Shown: piece by piece, positions 26,523-37,297 of the stretch
How positions within the stretch are numbered: position 1 is the first letter of the stretch
How the letters are laid out: each line of letters opens with the position of its first letter
Assembly (NCBI RefSeq): GCF_019797865.1
Contig: NZ_CP081869.1
Span: 2,381,501-2,445,500 of the forward strand
Source of the DNA: Chenggangzhangella methanolivorans
GTDB lineage: Bacteria > Pseudomonadota > Alphaproteobacteria > Rhizobiales > Methylopilaceae
DNA: 64,000 nucleotides
Reading direction: 5' to 3'
The notes under the pieces: model-generated
What the model saw: only the letters and a program-made list of their open reading frames with translations
What the model was told of the DNA's origin: nothing
Database searches by the model: none
Program-made: the position numbers and the translations under genes

Positions 26523-27277
26523 ATGTTTGAGCTGCACGACGTCTGGAAGGGCGAGAAGAAGGCGACCTCGCGCGACCAGTGGACGCTCGCGGGCGCCGCG
26601 ACGACGTTCCCGCCGGCCACCGCATCGGGCTCATCGGTCCCGACAGCGCCAAGAACAGCGCCGTGCTCAAGATCCTCTCGGGCGTCGACGACCCCGACAA
26701 GGGCGCGATCCGCCGGGTCGGAACCACCTGCTGGCCGCTCGATTACACGAACTTCATCGAGCCCAAGGCGACGGTCAACCAGAACGCGAAACTTCCTCGC
26801 ACAGGTCTATGGTCGATCCGGTCGAGGTGATGCGCATCACCGCGCGCCTCAGCGGCGTCAAGGTGGTGCGCGGCAAGCCGATGAACCAGTATCTCGGTCC
26901 GGACCGGCGATCGCTCGCCCTCGGATTGACGCTCGCGTTCCAGTTCGACTGGTACTTCGTCGACGAAAGGCTGCCGCGCGCGCCGGAAAACACTGCGGCC
27001 GACGTCGACGCGGCGATTCGGGACCGGCTGTCGCACGCCTCGGTGATCTGGGCGACGACCAAACCCGAGACGCTTGAAGGTTTTTGCGACGCGGGATTGG
27101 TCCCTCGACCAAGGATCGCTGACGTTTTATGGTAATTACGGGGAAGCGACCGAGGCTTTCCTGCGGGCGAACGAAACCAAGGTCGTCGGGCAGAATGACA
27201 GAAAATCTCGCAAAGCCGGTCGCCGTAGACGTGCCGCTCGGCGCGCGGGCGAGGTCGATACTCAAGACGCTCGCTGA
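26523..27277 (+). CDS. Degenerate KpsT/Wzt-like ABC ATPase of capsule export, frameshifted
   Basis: Reconstructed from MFELHDVWKGEKK through GHRIGLIGPDSAKNSAVLKIL, TCWPLDYTNFIEPKATVNQN, NQYLGPDRRSLALGL, AFQFDWYFVDERL, SVIWATTKPETLEGF and SLTFYGNYGEATEAF. Order and spacing match the capsule exporter ATPase KpsT. The expected Walker A GRNGAGKST is GPDSAKNSA here, so the catalytic Lys is absent, the SSGM signature is LGPD, and the H-loop His is Thr. Walker B Asp/Glu remain. These changes lie inside clean stretches, whereas breaks near 26611, 26785-26815 and 27104 look like length errors. ATP hydrolysis is unlikely. Confidence 0.75.
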
Positions 27278-28751
27278 GGCTGGCGCCGCGCGGGGTCAAG
27301 CCCAGGCCGCCGCGCCGGCGGAGCGCGTCGAGCCGGCGTCTGCTCGCGTCGAGGCCGCCGCGCCTGCGCCCGTCGCGCCCGAGGAGCCTTCCCGCGGCGG
27401 ACGCGGCGACGGCCTTGGAGCGCGCGCCGCCCGCCGGATGCAGCGCGCCGCCGCGGCCGCCGCCGCGTCAGCCGACCAGGCGCGTCCCGTCGAGCCCGAA
27501 CGCGGACTGCGCCCCACCACCACCAGCACCGTCGTGGCGCTCCCGCGCCGCGATCCGCCTGCGCGGATCGATCCTGACCGCGAGATCGCGCCGCCGCCGC
27601 CCGCCGCGCAGATCGGCGTGGCCGCAGGCAAGAAGAACTACATCAAGATCTCGGCCATGCTGGCGATCGCGCTGCCGACGGCGCTCGCCACGATCTACTA
27701 CGGCCTGATCGCGGCTCCGCAATATGTCGCCGAAGCCCGCTTCGCCGTGCGCGGCCCGGACGCCGCCCCGAGCGCCACCGACGCGCTCAGCATGCTGACG
27801 GGCCTCGGCTCCACGGGAGACGCGGGCACGATCAGCGACAGCTACATCGTCTCGCAGTTCATCGAGAGCACCCAGCTCGTCGGGAACCTGCAGCGCTCGC
27901 TCGACCTGCGCGCGGTCTACACGAACGACAAGGCCGACTTCATCGCCAAGTATCGGCCCTACGATTTCGAAGACACGATCGAGCACCTGACGAACTACTG
28001 GAATTCGAGCACCTGGGTCTATTTCGAGCCGGTCTCCAGCACCATCACGCTCACCGTGCGCGCCTTCACACCGGAGGAGGCGCTCAAGATCGCGCGCGAG
28101 ACGGTCCGCGAGAGCGAGAAGCTCGTCAACAAGCTCTCCGAGCGCTCGCGCGAGGACGCGATCTCGCTCGCCAAGCAGGAGCTGTCGCGCGCGGAGCTGC
28201 GCCTGAAGTTCGCCGCAAGGCCGTGCAGGACTATCGCGACCGCATGGGCCAGACCGATCCCACCACGGCGGCCACCGCGCGCAGCACGCTGATCGCGGGC
28301 CTCGAGCAGCAGCTCGCCACGCAGGAGGCCGACATCGCCGGCCGCACCGCGTTCCTCAACAAGGACGCGCCGTCGGTGCGGGTGTTGCGCCAGAGCGCCG
28401 ACGCCCTTCGCTCCCAGATCGAGCAGGAGAAGGCCAAGATCGGGCTCCCAGCTTGACGATCTCAAGAAGAAGGGCGTGATGTCGGCTTCGCTCGCCGAGT
28501 TCGAGGCGCTGCAGACCGAACAGACCTTCGCGACGAACGCCTATACGGCGTCCGCCACCGCGGTCGAATCGGCCCGCATGCGCGCCGAACAGCAGACCCG
28601 CTACCTCGCCACCTATGTCGAGCCGCACCTGCCCGAGGACTCGCTCTATCCGGCGCGGCTGCAGATGGTGCTGCTGGTGCTGCTCTGCTCGGCGCTCGCC
28701 TGGGCGATCGGCGTCCTGATCTTCTACGGCATCCGCGACCACACGGCCTGA
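27195..28751 (+). CDS. Capsule polysaccharide export inner-membrane protein (KpsE/CtrB-like), two frameshifts
   Basis: About 518 residues. A ~145-residue Ala/Pro-rich cytosolic tail precedes membrane helix 1 (ISAMLAIALPTALATIYYGLI), then a Wzz-type periplasmic domain (YVAEARFAVRG, SDSYIVSQFIES), long coiled coils and a final helix near VLLVLLCSALAWAIGVLIFYG. This layout is that of polysaccharide co-polymerase proteins in the KpsE family, which bridge the ABC exporter and outer-membrane channel. Breaks at ~28215 (one C missing) and ~28450 (one G extra) do not interrupt homology. It starts within the 3' end of the KpsT-like gene. Confidence 0.87.
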
Positions 28752-28776
28752 GGCCGTCACGTCTCTCGTCTGACGA

Positions 28777-28804
28777 AGGCGGGCCCGGAAGGGCCCGCCT
28801 TTTT
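28777..28804 (+). terminator. Rho-independent terminator
   Basis: AGGCGGGCCC and GGGCCCGCCT form a perfect 10-bp stem with a GGAA loop, followed directly by TTTT and more T-rich sequence, 25 bp after the kpsE-like stop. The stem is symmetrical but the T tract lies on the plus strand, so it ends the capsule-export operon; the convergent glycosyltransferase transcript may also stop here. Confidence 0.92.
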
Positions 28805-28820
28805 CGTTTCCGGACAGCGC

Positions 28821-30087
28821 TCAGTCGAGGCCGGTCGCGTCCGCGACGGCGCGGAAATGCGCGTCCCAGTCGGGGGCGACGAACCCTTGGGCGCGGGCCG
28901 CAAGCGCCTCGCGGCGCGGCGAGGCGGCGGCCAACAGCTCAGTCACGGCGCGCTCCCAGGCGGGACCGTCGAGCGGGTCGAGATAGTCCACGCGCTCGCT
29001 CGCGATTTCATGGAAGGCCGGCAGATCGCTCGCGAGCGCCGGCGCCCCGAGCGCGAGCGCTTCGGCGAGCGGCAGCCCGTAGCCTTCCGCGAAGCTCGGA
29101 AAACAGCAGCGCGCGCGCTCCCTTCACGAGCGCCGCGAGCGCGGCGTCCGGCAGGTCGTTGGCCTCGACCACATGGGCGCGGATCGCGGGAGAGCGCTCG
29201 AGCAGGTCCACCACCATCTCGTTCTCCCAGCCGCGCCGCCCGACGACGACGAGCGTCGGCGCGTCGGCCCCGAGCCGCTCCGCGAGCCGTCGCCAGAGAT
29301 GGAGCAGCAGCAGATGGTTCTTGCGCGGCTCGATGGTGCCGAGCGCGACGAAGTAGGGCTTTGCAGCCGCCAGCGCCGGCGCGCCGGCCGAAAAGCCCGC
29401 CTCGATCCCGAGCAGCCCCGTGACCGCCGGCGGAGACGCCGCGCCGATCTCCTGCGCGAAGGCCGCGAGGTCGCGGGCGGTCTCGGCGGAATTCGCGATC
29501 AGCGTGGAGGCGGTCCGGATCGCGGTCGTCATGCGCCGGCGGTGGCGGGCGTCCTCGCCCGGCCGGCCATATTCGGGAAAGCGGATCGGAATGAGGTCGT
29601 GGACGAGGATCGACAGGCGCGCGCCCGCGCTTGCGATCCGTTCGAAGACCTCGGGCTGGTCGAGCCGGATGTGCGAGACGTGGAGATAGCGCTCGCCCGC
29701 CGCGACCGCGGGCTTGCGCAGCGACGTCATGGCCTTGAGCCGCAGCCGCAGCGCGCGCGACAGCGCCTCGTCCTTGCCGGGGGGCGCGGGCGGCGCGTCC
29801 GCGGTTTCGGGAAACGTCGCGCCGAGCCGCGCCTCGAGGCGGCCCGTCGCCGTCCCGCCCGCGCGGCCGCGTCTCCATTTGGCGTCGAGCGCGGCGACGA
29901 AGGCGGCGACGTCCTCGCGCGGAAGCGGCGCGGCCCTGCGGCCGACGATCGCCGCGAAGCCGACGCGCGCGGCCTCCTGCGCGAGCGCCCGGCGCGCATA
30001 AGCGAGCTCGACCCGGTCGACGCCGGTCGCGACCGGATGGCCCGCCCGGGTGAGCAGCCGCGTGACGTCGAGGACGGTGCGGGTCAT
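28821..30087 (-). CDS. Glycosyltransferase family 4 (group 1), one frameshift
   Basis: A ~420-residue GT-B glycosyltransferase. [22 protein letters not shown] starts at ATG 30087, and the N-domain has [17 protein letters not shown] and [12 protein letters not shown]. The C-domain has [21 protein letters not shown] and [12 protein letters not shown]. At ~29100 an extra A in AAAA shifts the frame; beyond it [20 protein letters not shown] gives the E-x7-E nucleotide-sugar motif. It probably adds a sugar to a surface polysaccharide, consistent with the convergent capsule-export genes. The acceptor and sugar are unknown. Confidence 0.88.
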
Positions 30088-30221
30088 GGAAAAGCGTGGC
30101 GTCTCCGGAGATGAGCGTCTCAACGCGACTACCACGGGCGCGCCCGGCCGCGGGAGTTTTCTCTGCGCCGCCGGACCCGATAATGAGCGCGCCGCCGGGC
30201 CCCGATCACAGGAGCGACGGA

Positions 30222-31425
30222 ATGAACGAGCGCCGCGCCGAGACCGACGAACGACGCCAGTTCGAGTGGAGCGATCCGTTCGACCTCGAAGGCGAGCTCG
30301 CCGAGGACGAGCGGCTCGTCCGCGACACCGCGCGCGGCTTCGCCGAGACGCGCCTCGCGCCGCAGGTGCGCGACGCCTATCGCCACGAGCGTTTCGACCG
30401 CGCGATCATGGCCGAGATGGGCGCGCTCGGCCTTCTGGGCGCGACGCTGCCGGCCGACTATGGCGGCGCGGGCGTCGGCTACGTGGCCTACGGGCTCTCC
30501 GCGCGCGAGATCGAGCGCGTGGACAGCGGCTATCGCTCGGCCATGAGCGTCCAGTCCTCGCTCGTGATGTATCCGGTGTTCGCCTATGGGGACGAGGCGC
30601 AGCGCCGCAAATGGCTGCCGCGGCTGGCGAGCGGCGAGACGATCGGCTGCTTCGGCCTCACCGAGCCCGAAGCCGGCTCCGACCCTTCCGGCATGCGGAC
30701 CCGCGCCGAGAAGACCGCCGGCGGCTACCGGCTGACGGGGCAGAAATCCTGGATCACCAACGCCCCGATCGCCGACCTCCTGCTGGTCTGGGCCAAGTCC
30801 GAGGCGCATGGCGGCAAGATCCGCGGCTTTCTGCTGGAGCGCGGGGCCGAGGGCCTCTCCACGCCTGCGATCGAGGGCAAGCTCTCGCTCCGCGCCTCGC
30901 CCACGGGCGAGATCGTGATGGAGGGGGTGGAGGTCTCCGAAGACGCTTCTGCCGAACGTCTCCGGGCTCAAGGGCCCGTTCGGCTGCCTCAACCGCGCGC
31001 GCTACGGCATCGCCTGGGGCGCGATGGGCGCGGCAGAGTTCTGCTGGCATGCGGCGCGAACCTACGCGCTCGGGCGCCGGCAGTTCGGCCGGCCGCTCGC
31101 AGCCACCCAGCTCGTCCAGAAGAAGCTCGCCGACATGCAGACCGAGATCGCGCTCGGCCTCCATCTCTGCCTTCGCGCCGGCCGCCTGATGGACAAGGGC
31201 GAGCTTGCGCCCGAGGCGATCTCGCTCATCAAGCGCAACAATTGCGGCAAGGCGCTCGCCATCGCCCGCGAGGCCCGCGACATCCATGGGGGCAACGGCA
31301 TCTCGGACGACTACGACGTGATGCGGGTGGCGCAGAACCTCGAGGCGGTGAACACCTACGAGGGCGCGCACGACGTCCACGCGCTGATCCTGGGACGCGC
31401 ACAGACGGGCTTTTCGGCGTTCTGA
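30222..31425 (+). CDS. gcdH: Glutaryl-CoA dehydrogenase-type acyl-CoA dehydrogenase, one frameshift
   Basis: An FAD acyl-CoA dehydrogenase of about 400 residues. It has [46 protein letters not shown] and KSWITNAP in the first frame. A ~2-base loss at 30946 moves to [21 protein letters not shown], then RDIHGGNGI and [20 protein letters not shown], which holds the catalytic glutamate and the ending typical of glutaryl-CoA dehydrogenases. It acts in lysine/tryptophan catabolism. ATG 30222 follows a GGAG ribosome binding site. Confidence 0.9.
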
Positions 31426-31432
31426 GCGGCGA

Positions 31433-31466
31433 CCGTCAGGCCCGCGTCTACGCGGGCGTGACGGCG
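31433..31466. repeat. Palindromic intergenic hairpin
   Basis: CCGTCAGGCCCGCG and CGCGGGCGTGACGG flank a TCTA loop with one mismatch. The arms resemble one half of the family C repeat (GTCATGCCCGCG). It lies between two convergent genes, 8 bp after the gcdH stop, and probably works as a bidirectional terminator. Confidence 0.55.
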
Positions 31467-31492
31467 GAGGGGTTCGGCCTTTCATGGCGGCT

Positions 31493-31819
31493 TCAATCGC
31501 CGCCGCCTCCGCCCCCGCCGTCACCTCCGCCGCCGCTGTCCCCGCCGCCGCTCCAGCCGCTCGAGGCTCCGCCCCCGCCGGAGGATCCGCCGCCGCCGTC
31601 GGGACCGTCGCGCGAGGCTCCGCCGGAATCGCCTCGCGAGCTTCCGGAGTCCCGGATCGTTCCGGAGTCAGAGCCCGACTCCGCGTCGCCCGAATCGCGC
31701 CGGCGCCGAGCCGGGCGGCCGCGGCGCCGCTCCAGCCGCTGGCGCAACGCCATAAGAAGCCCGAAGAGAACCAGGATCACGCCCGCCGTCATTCCGACGG
31801 CGATCGCGACATCGCTCAT
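31493..31819 (-). CDS. Small single-helix membrane protein with Gly/Ser/Asp-rich tail
   Basis: A 108-residue protein with one N-terminal membrane helix ([22 protein letters not shown]), a very basic stretch ([16 protein letters not shown]), and a low-complexity tail of Gly, Ser and Asp ending in a run of glycines. Its ATG overlaps the pgm stop (ATGA), so it is translationally coupled to pgm. No family is recognisable. The topology suggests a cytosolic, disordered tail near the membrane. Confidence 0.6.
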   Translation of the reverse strand: MSDVAIAVGMTAGVILVLFGLLMALRQRLERRRGRPARRRRDSGDAESGSDSGTIRDSGSSRGDSGGASRDGPDGGGGSSGGGGASSGWSGGGDSGGGGDGGGGGGGD

Positions 31820-33465
31820 CCGGCAAGCGCCTTGGAGACGATCTCGCGGGCTTCGCTCTGGATGCGCTTCAGGTGGTCGGCGCCGAGGAAGCTTTCCGCA
31901 TAGATCTTGTAGACGTTCTCGGTGCCCGAGGGCCGCGCGGCGAACCAGCCGTTCTCGGTCGTCACCTTGACGCCGCCGAAGGCCTCGCCGTTGCCCGGCG
32001 CCTTGGTGAGGCGGTCGCGGATCGGCTCGCCCGCGAGGCTGTCGCCGGGAATGTCGGCGGGCGACAGCTTCTTGAGCTTGGCCTTCTGCTCCGGGCTCGC
32101 CGGGGCGTCGACGCGCTCATAGATCGGCGCGCCGAGCTCGTCGGTCAGGCCCTTGTAGATCTCGCCCGGATCCTTGCCCGTCACCGCGGTCATTTCGGCG
32201 GCGAGCAGGCCGAGGATCAGGCCGTCCTTGTCGGTGGTCCAGACCGTGCCGTCGCGGCGCAGGAACGAGGCGCCGGCGCTCTCCTCCCCGCCGAAGAACA
32301 GCGAGCCGTCGACGAGCCCGTCCACGAACCACTTGAACCCGACCGGCACCTCGACGAGGCGGACGCCGAGCCGCGCCGCGAGGCGGTCGATCACGCTCGA
32401 CGACACCAGCGTCTTGCCGATCGCAGGCGACCCCGACCAGTCGGGCCGGTGCTTGGCGAGATAGGAGATCGCGGCCGCGAGATAGTGGTTGGGGTTCAGC
32501 AGCCCGACCGAGGGCGCGACGACGCCGTGCCGGTCGGCGTCGGGGTCGTTGGCGAAGGCGACGTCGAAGCGGTCCTTGAGCTCGATCAGCTTGGCCATGG
32601 CGTAGGGGCTCGAGCAGTCCATCCGGACCTTGCCGTCCCAGTCCGCGGTCATGAAGCCGAAGGTCGGGTCGATCGCGGCGTTGGTGACCGTGAGGTCGAG
32701 CCCGTAGGCCTCGGCGATCGGCTCCCAGTATTCCAGTCCCGAGCCGCCGAGCGGATCGACGCCGATCCTCACCCCCCCGGCGCGGATCGCCTCCATGTCG
32801 ACGACGTTCCTGAGATCGGCCACATAGGCCCCGCGGAAATCGTGGCCCTTCACGTTCGACGCCTTGAGCGCCCTGAAGAAGGGCGTGCGCTTCACGTCCT
32901 TGAGCCCGCCCTCGATCAGCGCGTTCGCCGCCTTTTCGATGACCGAGGTGATCTCGCCGCCCGCCGGGCCGCCGTTCGGCGGATTGTACTTGAAGCCGCC
33001 GTCGTCCGGCGGATTGTGCGAGGGCGTGATGACGAGGCCGTCGGCCAGGCCCGAGGTCCGGCCGCGATTGTGGGTCAGGATCGCGTGGCTCACCGCGGGC
33101 GTCGGCGCAAAGCGCGCGCCGTCCGAAATCCGGGTCTCGACGCCGTTCGCGGCCAGCACCTCGAGGGCGGTGGCGAAGGCGGCCTCGGAAAGCGCGTGCG
33201 TGTCCTTGCCGAGATAGAGCGGCCCGTCGATCCCGGCCTTGGCGCGATGGTCGCAGACCGCCTGCGTCACGGCCGCGATGTGGCTCTCGGTGAAGACGCC
33301 GCCGAACGAGGAGCCGCGGTGCCCGGACGTGCCGAAGGCGACGCGCTGGGCGGGATCCTCCATGTCGGGCCGGGCGGTGAAATAGGCCGTCATCAGCGCG
33401 GGCACGTCGACGAGCCGCTCCGGCTCGATGGGTTTTCCGGCGAGCGGGCTGACGTCGGCTGACAC
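31816..33465 (-). CDS. pgm: Phosphoglucomutase (alpha-D-glucose-specific)
   Basis: A 549-residue enzyme interconverting glucose 1- and 6-phosphate, feeding nucleotide sugars for glycogen and surface polysaccharides. FGTSGHRGS (44-52), the phosphoserine loop [13 protein letters not shown] with Ser149, the magnesium loop NDPDADRHG, the sugar-specificity loop FGGEESAG and the phosphate-binding [10 protein letters not shown] near the C-terminus are all present and uninterrupted. A supply role for nearby capsule genes is plausible. Confidence 0.96.
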   Translation of the reverse strand: MSADVSPLAGKPIEPERLVDVPALMTAYFTARPDMEDPAQRVAFGTSGHRGSSFGGVFTESHIAAVTQAVCDHRAKAGIDGPLYLGKDTHALSEAAFATALEVLAANGVETRISDGARFAPTPAVSHAILTHNRGRTSGLADGLVITPSHNPPDDGGFKYNPPNGGPAGGEITSVIEKAANALIEGGLKDVKRTPFFRALKASNVKGHDFRGAYVADLRNVVDMEAIRAGGVRIGVDPLGGSGLEYWEPIAEAYGLDLTVTNAAIDPTFGFMTADWDGKVRMDCSSPYAMAKLIELKDRFDVAFANDPDADRHGVVAPSVGLLNPNHYLAAAISYLAKHRPDWSGSPAIGKTLVSSSVIDRLAARLGVRLVEVPVGFKWFVDGLVDGSLFFGGEESAGASFLRRDGTVWTTDKDGLILGLLAAEMTAVTGKDPGEIYKGLTDELGAPIYERVDAPASPEQKAKLKKLSPADIPGDSLAGEPIRDRLTKAPGNGEAFGGVKVTTENGWFAARPSGTENVYKIYAESFLGADHLKRIQSEAREIVSKALAG

Positions 33466-33543
33466 GGGGCGGTGCTCCTCACTGAACGCGGGAGCAAATT
33501 CGGCCGGGGCGCTTGGGATTTCAAGCGGCGGAGACGTTACGCC

Positions 33544-34080
33544 TCACCGCTCCATCGTCAGCCGGTCGCGCGAGGTTTCGAGGCGGCGCAGGCGCCCGAG
33601 GAAGCTCATGCCGAGCAGCGCGCCGTCCATGGCGCCGGGGGCCAGCACCACGGCCGCCACCTCGTCGACCTTCACCGAGCCGACGCGGACGTCGCGCAGC
33701 ACGACGCGCTTGGCGCCCACCGAGCCGTTGGCGGTCGAGACGCGCGCGTCGTAGCGGTCGAGGCCAGAGACGAGGCCGAGCTGTTCGCCGATCTCGTGGG
33801 AGAGCGCCACCACGGTCGCGCCGGTGTCGACGAGCATCGGCACGCGCTTGCCGCCGACGGTGGCGTCCACGCGGAAATGGCCGTCGGCGTCGGCGCGCAG
33901 GGTCGCGGTTCCGGCGCGCGGCTCCTCGAGCGTGGCGCGGGCCGCGAGCGGCGCGGAGGGCGCGCCCGGAAGCGCGGCGCGGATGCCGTCCGCGGCGAGC
34001 CAGGCGGCGGCGACCGACAGGCCGGCCGCCAGAAGTACGACCTTGATCACAGGACGACGCCTCCCCGATCCGCGATCCAC
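33544..34080 (-). CDS. TIGR02281 family retropepsin-like aspartic protease
   Basis: A ~178-residue membrane-anchored protein. After VIKVVLLAAGLSVAAAWLA (signal/anchor) the clan AA domain has PMLVDTGATVVALS with the catalytic Asp-Thr-Gly, and ends with GALLGMSFLGRL, the family's second conserved block. Start is ATG 34080 or, better fitting a short N-region, GTG 34050. The substrate is unknown. It is transcribed in the same direction as pgm and cysNC. Confidence 0.87.
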   Translation of the reverse strand: MDRGSGRRRPVIKVVLLAAGLSVAAAWLAADGIRAALPGAPSAPLAARATLEEPRAGTATLRADADGHFRVDATVGGKRVPMLVDTGATVVALSHEIGEQLGLVSGLDRYDARVSTANGSVGAKRVVLRDVRVGSVKVDEVAAVVLAPGAMDGALLGMSFLGRLRRLETSRDRLTMER

Positions 34081-34174
34081 GCGTCGGGGAGAGAGGATGT
34101 TCCGGCCCGCTCACGGACCGGTTAACGCGGCCCGCGCGTCCGCCCGCATGGCGAACGTCGGGTTACCGGAGAGC

Positions 34175-36075
34175 TCAGGCCGGGTCGATCAGGCCACGCT
34201 CGATCAGCGCCTCGATCACCCTGTCGGCGAGCGCCTCGGGCGAGGCCTCGGCCGTCACGATGTGAAGCGTCGGCGCCTTCGGAGCCTCGTAGGGCGAGGA
34301 GACGCCCGTGAAGTTCGGGATCTCGCCGGCGAGCGCGCGCTTGTAGAGCCCCTTCGGGTCGCGTGAGATGCAGACCTCGAGCGGGGTGTCGACGAACATC
34401 TCGAGGAAACTCGCCCTCGCCCACGAGGCTGCGCACCAGCTCGCGCTCGGCCTCGAACGGCGAGATGAAGCAGCAGATCACGAGCGTGCCCGCCTCGACG
34501 AAGAGCTTGGCCACCTCGCCCACGCGGCGGATGTTCTCCACGCGGTCGGCGTCGGTGAAGCCGAGGTCCTTGTTGAGGCCGTGACGGACGTTGTCGCCGT
34601 CGAGCAGCATGGTGTGCTGGCCGCGAACCGCGAGCTTCTGCTCGACGAGGTCGGCGATGGTGGACTTGCCCGAGCCCGACAGCCCCGTGAACCAGAGGAT
34701 CGCGGGCTTCTGCCGCTTGATGCGGGAGCGCGCCGCGCGGTCGACCGTGGTGGCGTGGGCGATGGATGTTCGTCGCGCGGCGAAGGCCGTGCATGATCAT
34801 GCCGGCGCCGGCCGTCGCGTTGGTCTCGCGGTCGATCAGGATGAAGGCGCCGGTGTCGCGGTTCTCGGCGTAGGAGTCGAACGCGATCGCGGTCCCGGTC
34901 TCGATGTTGACCTCGGCGATCTCGTTGAGCGCGAGCGTCTTGGCCGCCAGCTCCTCGAGCGTGTTGACGTCGATCTTGTGCTTGAGCGCCGTGACAGTCG
35001 CCGGAACCGTCTTGGTCGCGAGCTTGAGCAGGTAGGAGCGGCCCGGGAACAGCCGGTCCTCCTCCATCCAGATCAGCTTGGCGGAGAACTGGTTGGCGAC
35101 GTCCGGCCGGTCGCCCACCGGCGCGAGCACGTCGCCGCGGGCGATGTCGACCTCGTCGGCGAGCGTCAGCGTCACGCTGTCGCCGGCCTCGGCCTCGTCG
35201 AGGTCGCCGTCCATGGTGACGATCTTCACGACCTTCGAGGTCTTGCCCGAGGACGACACCACGACCTCGTCGCCCGGCTTCACCCGGCCGGTCGCGAGCG
35301 TGCCCGAGAAGCCGCGGAAGTTGAGGTTCGGCCGGTTGACCCACTGCACGGGGAAGCGGAACGGGCGCTCGGTGAGGTCGGTGTCGACGTCGACCTGCTC
35401 GAGATGCTCGAGCAGCGTCGGGCCGGAATACCACGGCATCAGGTCCGAGGGCTCCGACACGTTGGCGCCGGTCAGCGCCGAGATCGGGATCGGGGTGATG
35501 CTCTCGAAGCCGAGCTGCTCGGCGAAGTCGCGATACTCCTCCTCGATCTCCGCGAAGGCTACGTGGGAGTAGTCCACGAGGTCGATCTTGTTGATCGCCA
35601 CCACGATATGGCGGATGCCGAGCAGCGAGCAGATGAAGGAGTGGCGCCGCGTCTGGGTCAGCACGCCCTTGCGGGCGTCGACCAGGATGACGGCGAGGCC
35701 CGCCGTCGAGGCGCCGGTCGCCATGTTGCGGGTGAACTGCTCGTGGCCCGGCGTGTCGGCCACGATGAAGGTGCGGTTGGCGGTCGCGAAGTAGCGGTAG
35801 GCGACGTCGATCGTGATGCCCTGCTCGCGCTCGGCCTCGAGGCCGTCGACGAGCAGCGCGAGGTCGATCGCGGGGCCGGTGGTGCCGTACTTCTTCGAGT
35901 CCTTCTCGAGCGCCGAGAGCTGGTCGTCGAAGATCAGCTTGGTGTCGTAGAGCAGGCGCCCGATCAACGTCGACTTGCCGTCGTCGACGGAGCCGCAGGT
36001 GATGAAGCGCAGCAGCGACTTCGCGGAGGCCGATTCGGCGATCGCGGTCGTGGAGGCGGGAGCGGCCTGGATCAC
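34175..36075 (-). CDS. cysN/cysC: Bifunctional sulfate adenylyltransferase subunit 1 / adenylylsulfate kinase, two frameshifts
   Basis: The GTPase subunit of ATP sulfurylase fused to APS kinase (about 630 residues), as in many rhizobia (NodQ/CysNC). The CysN half has P-loop GSVDDGKST (28-36), switch motifs [15 protein letters not shown] and DTPGHEQF, and the NKID specificity motif. After ~34760 (indel near GGGC) the CysC half gives [36 protein letters not shown] and, past an extra T near 34407, [12 protein letters not shown] and [10 protein letters not shown]. It activates sulfate for assimilation with CysD. Confidence 0.92.
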
Positions 36076-36112
36076 GAGGTCAGCTCCACGACAGCGAGAC
36101 GGACAAGCGAAG

Positions 36113-36237
36113 TGCGTGCTTCGAGACGCCGACCTGCGATCGGCTCCTCAGCATGAGGATGGTTGGGGAGATCCGAAAACTGACCGGTCCTCATGCTGAG
36201 GAGCCCGCGCTTCGCGGGCGTCTCGAAGCACGCAGTT
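36113..36237. repeat. Inverted pair of the ~47-bp palindromic repeat, family B
   Basis: Arms at about 36113-36160 and 36189-36237 carry the core GCTTCGAGACGCC ... GGCTCCTCAGCATGAGGA and its inverse, matching the pair at 7162-7301. It takes up most of the 190-bp gap between cysD and cysN, genes that are usually adjacent or overlapping, so it interrupts an operon. Confidence 0.82.
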
Positions 36238-36265
36238 CGATCATGGAGGCGGTCGCGCGACGTCA

Positions 36266-37174
36266 TCAGAAGTACCCCTCCTTCTTCTTTTTCTCCATCG
36301 AGCCGGCCTCGTCGCTGTCGATCAGGCGGCCCTGGCGCTCGGACGTGGTCGAGGCCAGCATTTCGGCGATGATGTCGTCGAGCGTCGTCGCGGTGCTCTC
36401 GATCGCGCCGGTGAGCGGGTAGCAGCCGAGCGTGCGGAAACGCACCAGCTTCTCCTGCGGAGTCTCGCCGGGCTCGAGCGGCAGGCGCTCGTCGTCACGC
36501 ATGATCAGCGTGCCGCCGCGCTCCACCACCGGGCGCATCGCCGAGAAATAGAGCGGCACCACCGGGATGTTCTCGGCCTGCACGTACTGCCAGACGTCGA
36601 GTTCGGTCCAGTTCGAGATCGGGAACACGCGGATCGATTCGCCCTGCTTCACGCGCGTGTTGTAGAGCCGCCAGAGCTCGGGGCGCTGGTTGCGCGGGTC
36701 CCAGGCGTGGTTGGCCGTGCGGAACGAGAACACGCGCTCCTTGGCGCGGCTCTTCTCCTCGTCGCGCCGCGCGCCCCCGAAGGCCGCGTCGAAGCCGTGC
36801 TTGTCGAGCGCCTGGCGGAGGCTCTCGGTCTTCATCACCTGGGTGTGGACGTTCGAGCCCGAGGCGATCGGCGAGACGCCGCGCTTCACGCCGTCCTCGT
36901 TGATGTGGACGATGAGGTCGATCCCGAGGCGCTTGGCGGTCTCGTCGCGGAACTGGATCATCTCGCGGAACTTCCACGTCGTGTCGACATGGAGCAGCGG
37001 GAACGGCGGCTTGGACGGGTAGAACGCCTTCATCGCGAGATGAAGCATCACCGAACTGTCCTTGCCGATCGAATAGAGCATCACGGGATTGCGGAATTCG
37101 GCCGCGACCTCCCGGATGATGTGGATCGACTCCGCCTCGAGCCGCTTCAGATGCACGGATAGGTTTGAGGACAT
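36266..37174 (-). CDS. cysD: Sulfate adenylyltransferase subunit 2
   Basis: A 302-residue catalytic subunit of ATP sulfurylase, forming APS from sulfate and ATP. The PP-loop [13 protein letters not shown] (35-47) binds ATP pyrophosphate. [31 protein letters not shown] and [15 protein letters not shown] are family blocks. It is the first gene of the sulfate-activation pair with cysNC. The 120 bp upstream to aroB hold no recognisable operator or riboswitch. Confidence 0.95.
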   Translation of the reverse strand: MSSNLSVHLKRLEAESIHIIREVAAEFRNPVMLYSIGKDSSVMLHLAMKAFYPSKPPFPLLHVDTTWKFREMIQFRDETAKRLGIDLIVHINEDGVKRGVSPIASGSNVHTQVMKTESLRQALDKHGFDAAFGGARRDEEKSRAKERVFSFRTANHAWDPRNQRPELWRLYNTRVKQGESIRVFPISNWTELDVWQYVQAENIPVVPLYFSAMRPVVERGGTLIMRDDERLPLEPGETPQEKLVRFRTLGCYPLTGAIESTATTLDDIIAEMLASTTSERQGRLIDSDEAGSMEKKKKEGYF

Positions 37175-37297
37175 CAGCGGCTTTCGTTCTCGTGGCCCGA
37201 CAGGGATGTCAGTCGATCGGCGTAGAGGCGTGCGGGGGGACGAACCGCACTTAATGGATTTTGCAATCGGGAGGCAATGCGGCGTTTCACGCGCAGG

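Noticed and set aside
31873-33462. Long antisense frame over pgm (529 codons)
   Set aside because: It is complementary to a well-conserved pgm and results from high-GC codon bias. No recognisable domain.
34591-36156. Long antisense frame over cysN/C
   Set aside because: Antisense shadow of a conserved gene, with Arg/His/Asp-rich composition typical of such frames.
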